5,464 nucleotides of DNA from Globobulimina sp. Taxonomy: Eukaryota; Foraminifera; Rotaliida. The position numbers and the translations under genes are program-made. Location: contig PIVH01000555.1 in assembly GCA_003354225.1 (NCBI GenBank), positions 1 to 5,464 on the forward strand, in the 5' to 3' direction. Below are positions 1 to 5,464 of this stretch, piece by piece. The notes under the pieces were generated by a model. It saw only the letters and a list, made by a program, of their open reading frames with translations, ran no database searches and was not told the origin of the DNA. Position 1 is the first letter of the stretch; each line of letters begins with the position of its first letter.

Positions 1-2
1 CC

Positions 3-697
3 GCAAACAGATTAGATTTTGATCAGAATTTCAAAAAACAAATAAAAACAACATATTCAAACATGATCAGTTCAATGATTAATGGAGAAATAATAGAATA
101 TCATGCTCGGTTCGGCCCGTATTTTTTAGAATTAAACAATAAAACGTATTTAAATCAAGAGGTGTTCCAATATTTGGAAATTGCTGACAATGCATTTGAA
201 ATTCCAGCATTCAATCTCGTTGGATTAAAGACAATAATTTAAATTCATTACAAAAGTTTTTATTTGATGGTTGTATTGAAGTTTTATCAATTACTAATAA
301 TAAGTTTACCCGTTTAGATGAGGAAACATTTGGTCTGCCATTCGCTTTGAAGAAAGTTGTTATTTCTAATAATCCAATCCAAGGAGTTATTGATTTCAAG
401 GCATGCAATGCTACTCTTACAATGACAGAGTACTTTGATATGGCAGGATGTAAATATGTAACAAGACTGGTAAACATACCCCAAACATTACAAGAGCTTA
501 TCATTATTGACTCAGGGATTACATCTCCAAATCAATTAGAATTTGAGAATGGAATGGGATTAACAAAAATTAGAACCAATCGTAATCAAACAAAAGAGTG
601 GGAAACGTTTTTGCATGAAACTGGCAGAAGTATATGTGTTTATGAGTATAATGATAAAGTATATGTGTTTATTGATAATTCTGTCCCTTTGTTGTAA
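3..697 (+). CDS. Leucine-rich-repeat protein, 3' part, with an apparent frame switch near 225-240
   Basis: Frame 3 is open from the window edge to a TAA at 239-241. Frame 2 is open from 200 to the TAA at 695-697. The first ATG in the 5' segment is at 63, but the frame is open upstream, so the gene may start outside the window. The frame-2 part contains 24-residue leucine-rich repeats: VLSITNNKFTRL is followed exactly 24 residues later by VVISNNPIQGV. The frame-3 part has a similar unit (YLEIADNAFEIP). Joining NLVGLK (frame 3) to DNNLNSLQKFLF (frame 2) gives another repeat that aligns position by position with the next one. The C-terminal ~50 residues are not recognisably LRR. LRR proteins usually bind other proteins; the partner and location are unknown, and no signal peptide or membrane helix is visible. 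The gene could be broken, contain a sequencing error, or be spliced. It converges with the kinase gene. Confidence 0.5.
224..241 (+). other. Frame-switch point in the LRR gene: missing base or tiny intron
   Basis: The 5' frame stops at 239-241, while the LRR pattern carries on in the other frame from about 227. One extra A in the short A-run at 227-229 would make the two frames continuous and give a regular repeat, so a one-base deletion is the simplest reading. The alternative is a 38-nt GT-AG intron at 219-256 (donor GTTGGA, acceptor CAAAAG), which would also join frame 3 to frame 2 exactly. That intron is shorter and has a poorer donor than the clear 56-nt intron in the kinase gene. I favour the deletion because the bases it would remove encode good LRR residues. 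Confidence 0.45.
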
Positions 698-1428
698 TTG
701 AACGATCATCCTTTTTATAGGTAAAACAATGCAAAGTAAAACTAAACAATTAACTTTTTTGGCTTAGTTTCGTTTCATTTCATTTCAACGATTAGCAAAG
801 TTTTTGGTTTAATAGTATTCATTGATTGACAATCAGCGTCAGATACATCTTTATTTCTTCTTTTCTTATTATGATTATCGTTTTTAATTAATATAATTAC
901 TATTTTCTTTATTTGCATTATTATTTTCTTTTGTTGTATAATATATTTTGATAATAATTTGTAATCTCGTTGCCGCCGTAAACATTTATGTTTTGTGGAA
1001 TCATATCCATAGCCGGTAACTTTACTTATTGCCAATTCCAATATTATCTCTCTTCCATTTGTTCGGTCCTTCCTAAAAATATCACGTTTCCATACACATT
1101 GAAACAGTGTTAATGCCATTATAAAAATTTAAAATGCAGGTCACACTTCTTCGTGGATCATAATCTGATAAAATCGGATTGTTTTCATTTTTAAATTTCA
1201 CAGAAATTTTAAGATTTGCAAGACAATGTGATATTATTTATGTGATTTCTATGAAAACCTTTGAGTTGCCGTAATTAATCCTTTTGTTCAATCTGAAACG
1301 AAACAAACTCAAACTGAACAAAGCCGTTTTTTGCACCAATTGCAATGAAACCTATACACATAAAATAATTTAAATTACAACCAAGCAAAACAAACATGAA
1401 GAAAATGAAAAAGTTGTGGGATATTGCA
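698..1428. other. AT-rich spacer between two convergent genes
   Basis: This stretch separates the 3' ends of the LRR gene (+) and the kinase gene (-), so it should carry both 3' untranslated regions. No canonical AATAAA signal is evident just downstream of either stop. It contains one doubtful ORF (775-1119, minus). Small inverted repeats are present: gtttcgtttca near 767-777 against its complement at 1294-1304, gttttcat at 1181-1188 against 1251-1258, and tttgttca at 1283-1290 against 1315-1322. All are short and compatible with chance in AT-rich DNA. I see no tRNA or rRNA gene. Confidence 0.5.
775..1119 (-). CDS. Doubtful lysine/isoleucine-rich hypothetical protein (114 aa)
   Basis: An ATG-to-stop frame of 114 codons lies in otherwise gene-poor DNA. 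The product is basic, with a K/I-rich middle (roughly residues 55-90, including QQKKIIMQIKKIVIILIK) and a more ordinary C-terminal stretch (TIKPKTLLIVEMK). I recognise no domain. In its favour, an open frame this long is somewhat unexpected in DNA so rich in stop-forming triplets, and the flanking parts have mixed composition. Against it, the centre is low-complexity, no family is recognisable, and it would sit in the 3' flank of two convergent genes. It could be one exon of a spliced gene (a ttttag acceptor-like site falls about 48 nt after the ATG), a relic, or chance. Confidence 0.25.
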   Translation of the reverse strand: MALTLFQCVWKRDIFRKDRTNGREIILELAISKVTGYGYDSTKHKCLRRQRDYKLLSKYIIQQKKIIMQIKKIVIILIKNDNHNKKRRNKDVSDADCQSMNTIKPKTLLIVEMK

Positions 1429-4040
1429 TTAATTTTTTGTATGTTTAATAATTTCGTTTTCTTCTTTCTCTTCTTTTACATCATAACCACTTTGCAATTT
1501 TATTTCAGATTGAATCAATTCGTTACATCCGTTAATTAAATCTTTGACGCCATCCCATTCCGTAATGCCTAGTCTCCGCTTATTTGATACATCGAAAACA
1601 CCGCCTTTTGATTCAGAATTCTCGCCATCAACACCACGAATTTGTAAATTATTTCTCTTTGCAATTGCATCAAATAACTGCTTCTTTCGTGAAGTGAGTG
1701 GTATTCTGATATGAACCGAGGCTCTTTCGCCACAACCAATATTTGTTGGGCACGCTGTTAAATATCCCAATTGTTTATGATATGCAAATTGCAATTTATT
1801 ATTGATGGCAGCCACTGCTTTCTCTAAGCGACCAAACACTGATTTAATATTTGCGCCTTGTTCCATGGATATTATTCGTAGCTGATCCTCTTCGTTCAGC
1901 CACACTAAAAATGTTTTGCTATTATTAAAGAAAATGCCTCTCCCATTGGGCCAGAAGCGATTAATGCCCGCCGACTCTAAGAATTCATCTCCTTTCTTAA
2001 ATAAAAAGTGATCCGCAACCAATTGCTTTCGTGTTGCCTCATTCATATTACCTAACGGATAATATTTGCCTAATTTGTGGAATCAGAGTGTTAATTTATC
2101 AAATGCAGTATACACAAATCGATACCTTTTAAATCATCATCTTTGAATTCTTCTAAAATGCCTTTAATTTTCTCCTCCAACTCCATTGTTTGCGTTTCGT
2201 TCATACCGCCTCTCAATGGATAGCCCTCCACATTCCTGGCAACACGAACTCGCGTCGAAATTATAAATGTACCCTCGGGATCTAAATCAGCTGGGAACGC
2301 ATCGTCAAATTTAAAATTTTGCTTTGGATGTTTGAAGCCTTGCAATGAGGGCAACTTATGATAATCACTGATGATCGGATTGAATAAATCAGCAAACACA
2401 GCATATGCATCAGCATCGCTTGCATAGACACCAATCTTTGCTGAGCGCATATTGTCCATTCCTGACATTACACACGATCTCAAATCGCATCCTTGTTTTG
2501 TTTGTTTATCTTTTAATGTTTCAAAGGTTTGCCGCGTCAAATACTTTTTCAACAACGAGGTAGAATTTGATTGTTCCAATTTGGTAAATAAACTTTCGAG
2601 CGACTCTATTTTGTGCAAATTATATCCTTTTATTGACAGTTTGTCGCTGGATTCTTTTAATTGAACCGGCCATCTTTTTGTATCAATTAAATACGGCCCG
2701 GCCACATCAGCCAAGCTGCCATTATATTTCTGCTCTGCTTTTAATCCAAAGATCTGAACTCGATCACCAATGTTAAACAAAGCAATATCGTTATTTACTA
2801 AATCTATTTCCATTTTATTGAGCGCATTGACGCCGTCACACATAAATTGCACCAACGTACGCTCAGAGTAACCCATTCTAAATTTATTGCTTATGTCCAC
2901 AATGCAATTTTCTTCAATTTCTGAATGTTCGCCATACAAACCACGGATTTGCATTTTATATTTGATGCCGATATCATTCAATTTGTCTAAACCTTTCTGG
3001 CATAAACGAGGCAGTGAGATATGAACAGATGAACGCAAACCTGTTCCTAAATTGGTTGGGCAACACGTTACATTTCCATATTGCGCATCGAATAAGAAAC
3101 CATTATGTTTGCCATTTGTGACCAGTTTTATTCCTTTTTCGATTGCTGACACTGCTTTTTTTAAGCGATTGAATACAGCTTTGACATTATTTGATTTTTG
3201 CATCGAAATAAGCCGCAAATGGTCGCCTTCATTTAGCCAAACAATAAATGTTTTCGCCTCATTCAAATAAATGCCTCTTCCTCTTGGAAACCATAAATGA
3301 TATCCGCTGTCTGTCTGCATTGCGTCGTCATTCCCTGAAAATAAAAGATGATCATCGACCAATTTCTGACGAATCTCTTCCTCCATTCCATGCAATGCGT
3401 AATATTCACCTTTTAGCTCATTGTCATATTGCAACGAATCAAATACTTTTTTCATAATTTCCTCAATTTCCAATTTAATATCAACACTTCTTTGGGACGG
3501 AGCTAATGGGAAACCGTCGATATTTCTCGCCACCCGAATTCGTGTTGATTTTATATTTTTAAAATGAGCAATATCGCCTTCCTCAATCTCCAACCATTTC
3601 TCATCGCAATCCGCAGAAAATGATGATTTTATGCCTGAGTGATATGTCTTTGTTTGATGGTAATCTCGAATCACTGCACCAAAAATGTCATTAAATAATG
3701 AATATGACTCAATATCACCGGCATGAATACCAACCAATGATTGCGGGTTTTTCACGCCTGTATTGATCGCATTTTTAAGCATAAAACCATTTTTTGTTTG
3801 TCCATCTTTTAATTTATCGAATAAATCTTTTGTTAAATATTTGGCCATTAAACTGTTGCATAATTTCAATTCCTTTGCTGGATATTCATTTTTTGCTAAT
3901 GTTTCATTTAAAATGATTTCCGTTTCTTCTTTCTCTTCTTTTACATCATAACCACTTTGTTCTCTTGCCGCAACATCTACGTAAGTGTGGTTTTGTGAAT
4001 CAATCACTGATTGATTTAACAAATGCTTTACGTGATGCAT
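1429..4040 (-). CDS. Two-domain arginine-kinase-like phosphagen kinase (851 aa, two exons)
   Basis: Exon 1 runs 4040-2126 and exon 2 runs 2069-1429. Joined, they give 851 residues. The protein belongs to the ATP:guanidino phosphotransferase family, which reversibly moves phosphate between ATP and a guanidino compound (usually arginine) to buffer cytosolic ATP. A basic/acidic N-terminal leader (1-60) precedes domain 1 (~63-418). An SH3/KOW-like linker follows (~421-478), then domain 2 (~490-830) and an acidic tail. Each domain has the small helical substrate-binding part and the large ATP part, about the usual 355-residue unit. Domain 1 has STRIRVAR (R167, R169), R276, CPTNLGT (C327), R336, R366 and E371, but NEGDHLR, with G272 in place of the catalytic Glu (Limulus E225). 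Domain 2 has R597, R599, NEEDQLR (E698, E699, R703), CPTNIG (C745), R754, R783 and E788. The guanidino-specificity loop is short, as in arginine kinases, with one extra residue in domain 2. No targeting signal is obvious. Arginine is the likely but unproven substrate. Confidence 0.93.
1447..1494 (-). repeat. 48-bp direct repeat, copy A (C-terminal end of the kinase)
   Basis: This matches 3912-3959 in the same orientation over 48 bp with three mismatches, including a 37-bp exact run (1458-1494 against 3923-3959). It encodes QSGYDVKEEKEENEII immediately after the end of the second kinase domain, in the same frame as copy B. Identity ends sharply at the domain boundary on the 5' coding side. Confidence 0.9.
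2070..2125 (-). other. 56-nt spliceosomal GT-AG intron in the kinase gene
   Basis: Read on the minus strand, the kinase frame reaches DDDLK-G, then meets GTATCG at 2125 and an in-frame TAA at 2091-2093. The kinase resumes after ATTAG, which ends at 2070. Splicing joins AAAG to GCAAATATTAT and gives DDDLKGKYYPLGNMNEATRK. This is exactly the expected family sequence at that point (compare LKGEYYALHGMEEEIRQ in domain 1). The intron is phase 1 and 56 nt long, not a multiple of three. A possible branch site TTAAC lies at 2094-2090, about 21 nt before the acceptor, with no strong pyrimidine tract. Domain 1 has no intron at the equivalent codon. Retention would truncate the protein to 649 residues and remove the ATP-binding half of domain 2. 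Confidence 0.92.
2601..2783 (-). other. SH3/KOW-like module linking the two kinase domains
   Basis: Residues ~420-480 of the kinase read as a compact beta-rich module: G425-D-R-V, then N440-G441, G448, R456-W457-P458-V459-x-L461, and I470-K471-x-x-N474-L475. This spacing (NG, G, RWxVxL, K..NL) matches a small SH3-like repeat seen beside many domains in algal, protist and giant-virus proteins. Its ligand is generally unknown. It occurs only between the two domains, not before domain 1. It is probably a folded spacer or docking site rather than part of the active site. The assignment rests on motif memory, not on an alignment. Confidence 0.6.
3912..3959 (-). repeat. 48-bp direct repeat, copy B (N-terminal leader of the kinase)
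   Basis: This partner of the copy at 1447-1494 encodes QSGYDVKEEKEETEII at residues 28-43, just before domain 1. The high DNA identity contrasts with the strong divergence between the two kinase domains, so this tract was duplicated or homogenised more recently than the domains. Confidence 0.9.
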
Positions 4041-4462
4041 AATTAAAAAAAAACTTGCACTGAACAGTAACTTTAATTAAATTAAAGCAATCATGGAAAA
4101 TGAAAATTGACATAACATATTCTGACGCGATTAGTGATGGGAATGTTCTACAAAAGATATCCTCGCACTCACTACGTGCAAAAATATGAACCAAATTAAT
4201 TTAGGTACACAAATAAAATGCAAACAGATTGCGATACCGTCAACATTAATTCAACAACGTTAATTTATGATCTTAGCCAGAAACACATAGTTTTAGTTTT
4301 TTTTCAATATAACAGCATGCTATAAAATTATTATAAAATAAGTAAAATTAACGACGTAAAACGATATGATATATACGTGTAATTAATATAATATTAATAA
4401 AATACAATGAATGAACAAAAACACAACATACAATATAAAGTGCTATTTAATTATTTAATTAG
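4041..4462. promoter_or_regulatory. Spacer upstream of the kinase gene, probably its promoter and leader
   Basis: The stretch lies between the kinase ATG (4040, minus) and the stop of the seven-helix gene (4463, minus). It should therefore hold the kinase promoter and 5' leader as well as the 3' end of the upstream gene. On the minus strand a run of nine T (4061-4053 region) sits a few bases before the ATG. A 17-bp palindrome lies ~31 bp upstream. Several TATAA-like strings occur around 4321-4340, but the DNA is too AT-rich for any one to be singled out. No ORF here looks like a gene. Confidence 0.35.
4071..4087. repeat. 17-bp perfect palindrome upstream of the kinase gene
   Basis: CTTTAATT-A-AATTAAAG is a perfect inverted repeat of 8+1+8 bases, about 31 bp upstream of the kinase start codon. 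It could be a binding site for a dimeric regulator or a small hairpin in the leader. It is made almost entirely of A and T, so chance is a real alternative. Confidence 0.4.
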
Positions 4463-5440
4463 TCACGATCTCGTAATGGACAGCTCCAGTTCGATTTCGG
4501 TACGACTGTGGCGCCTTGCTTTTTTTTTAACATTTCTCTCGCAGCATTTGAGCAAAATGTCGTTACAAACCCTACACAGTGTGATGTATAACATATGATT
4601 GATTTTCATCGACAGATAGAGCACAGTCACATTGCCCAAATTCTCCAACGATCTCAATTGATACATAATTCCTACCAAAATGTTATTTGCCGCCGGATAG
4701 AATGACACAGCAAAGGCTGAGGCATAAAAGAACTGATTCGACAGAATGGCACTTCCAAATAATATGCTATGCCGCACCACCACTTCTAAGGTTTTCTTTG
4801 TTTGTGTGGTTAAACACGAATTGTAATCGGCCAATGTTTCTGTTTTGATTGTACATTCTCGCAGTTTGTAGATGAACAAAATGAATAATACCACATTGAG
4901 GAATGCGTCGGAGAGCATTAATAGTATAAAGGCCGGCTGTTTTAAATCGGATTGGCGACTCAGGTTTGGCGCAAATAGCATGACAAAGACGTGATAGATT
5001 GAGGTGAAGATAGACATTGCAATTAAAAACCACAGGAATATATACATAGATTTGTTCAATTCGTAGATGGTGCTTTTAAAGCAATAATACACTCTCATTA
5101 CCAATATCACATAGAACATAATGCAGCCGATGTAATAAAAGATGTTTGCAAGCAACACAATCACAGTGATTACAGTCGCATTTGAGAGCAAATCAATGTC
5201 CATTATCATAGCAACGAAGAAATGAATCAGGTCGGCAAATATGCACAGAGTGCAGGCTAACATTGAAATGAGTGTAGTGTAGCGAAAAAATGACGACATT
5301 GAGATCTTGGCATTGGAGTCCGCAAATTTAGAGGCCAGGCTGATGAGCAGTATTAGCGATATTAGAGCGCAGAGTGATGTCGCTGTGATATAACCACAAT
5401 AAAAAGCATGTTCTTTGTTGGCTTGGATGAAATGGTCCAT
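4463..5440 (-). CDS. Seven-helix membrane protein, orphan GPCR-like (325 aa)
   Basis: An intronless frame runs from ATG (5438-5440) to TGA (4463-4465), preceded by an AT-rich leader with an in-window upstream margin of only 24 bp. Hydrophobic segments lie at ~16-37, 55-80, 89-117, 132-156, 170-192, 221-247 and, weaker and more polar, 252-277. The C-terminal tail is cytosolic in character, with KKKARR at 305-310 and four cysteines (289, 292, 299, 300) that could be palmitoylated next to a helix-8-like stretch. With the N-terminus outside, the sequons N87-A-T (loop 2-3) and N159-L-S (loop 4-5) fall on the outer face, and RVYY (116-119) after helix 3 sits where class A receptors have DRY. No conserved receptor family motif is recognised, so ligand and G-protein coupling are unknown. 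A sensory or other seven-helix membrane protein is possible. It lies upstream of the kinase on the same strand; separate transcripts are assumed. Confidence 0.8.
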   Translation of the reverse strand: MDHFIQANKEHAFYCGYITATSLCALISLILLISLASKFADSNAKISMSSFFRYTTLISMLACTLCIFADLIHFFVAMIMDIDLLSNATVITVIVLLANIFYYIGCIMFYVILVMRVYYCFKSTIYELNKSMYIFLWFLIAMSIFTSIYHVFVMLFAPNLSRQSDLKQPAFILLMLSDAFLNVVLFILFIYKLRECTIKTETLADYNSCLTTQTKKTLEVVVRHSILFGSAILSNQFFYASAFAVSFYPAANNILVGIMYQLRSLENLGNVTVLYLSMKINHMLYITLCRVCNDILLKCCERNVKKKARRHSRTEIELELSITRS

Positions 5441-5464
5441 TCAATTGAATAATTAGTGTAATTT

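Noticed and set aside
211-504. 97-aa minus-strand ORF
   Set aside because: It is antisense to the LRR repeats, which show a regular 24-residue pattern on the plus strand.
767-1304. Matching inverted 11-mers (gtttcgtttca and its complement) flanking the doubtful ORF, as possible ends of a mobile element
   Set aside because: The match stops after about 11 bp, there is no target-site duplication or transposase, and the DNA is low-complexity.
1429-2069. The C-terminal kinase segment as a separate 205-aa gene
   Set aside because: Its apparent start Met lies in the middle of a kinase domain, and GT-AG splicing restores the exact family sequence with the upstream exon.
2452-3951. Four short plus-strand ORFs (2452-2664, 3052-3270, 3248-3457, 3763-3951)
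   Set aside because: They lie antisense within the kinase domains, whose conserved motifs fix the true strand and frame.
3959-4032. Possible extra intron in the kinase leader (GTAAAG near the ATG, TTACGTAG acceptor)
   Set aside because: Removing it puts the leader in a frame that quickly reaches a stop, whereas the unspliced frame is open into domain 1.
4000-4194. 64-aa minus-strand ORF overlapping the kinase start
   Set aside because: It overlaps the kinase N-terminus in another frame and covers the probable promoter; no recognisable motif.
4407-4598. 63-aa plus-strand ORF at the end of the seven-helix gene
   Set aside because: It is antisense to the C-terminal tail and spacer, short, and of low complexity.
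4767-5033. 88-aa minus-strand ORF within the seven-helix gene
   Set aside because: It is an alternate frame of a clear seven-helix coding sequence.

Overview
The window looks like nuclear DNA of a unicellular eukaryote. It is AT-rich, with long gene-poor spacers, a short GT-AG intron inside a conserved coding sequence, and stop codons that fit the standard code (TAA and TGA). The gene types point the same way: a two-domain phosphagen (ATP:guanidino) kinase, a leucine-rich-repeat protein and an orphan seven-helix membrane protein. The lineage cannot be fixed from the sequence. A rhizarian or foraminifer-like protist is only a guess.

Layout, left to right. Positions 3-697 (+) hold the 3' part of a leucine-rich-repeat gene that may begin outside the window. 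Its reading frame switches near 225-240, either through a lost base or through a very short intron. Positions 698-1428 are AT-rich spacer with one doubtful minus-strand ORF (775-1119). Positions 1429-4040 (-) hold the main gene, an 851-residue two-domain arginine-kinase-like protein encoded in two exons around a 56-nt intron (2070-2125). Positions 4041-4462 are the spacer upstream of the kinase, containing a 17-bp perfect palindrome. Positions 4463-5440 (-) hold an intronless 325-residue GPCR-like seven-helix protein, which lies upstream of the kinase in the same orientation.

The kinase is the most interesting object. Domain 1 keeps the phosphate-binding arginines and reactive cysteine but has Gly where the first of the two catalytic glutamates should be. 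Domain 2 keeps both glutamates but changes two histidines next to them. A small SH3/KOW-like module (NG...G...RWPV.L...IK..NL) sits between the domains. A 48-bp nearly identical repeat encoding SGYDVKEEKEE lies at the extreme N- and C-terminal ends of the protein, as if the gene were a remnant of a longer tandem array.

Nothing in the window ties the three genes into one pathway. The kinase would buffer or transport ATP energy in the cytosol. The seven-helix protein would be a surface receptor, and the LRR protein would be a protein-binding scaffold. No new multi-gene system is visible.
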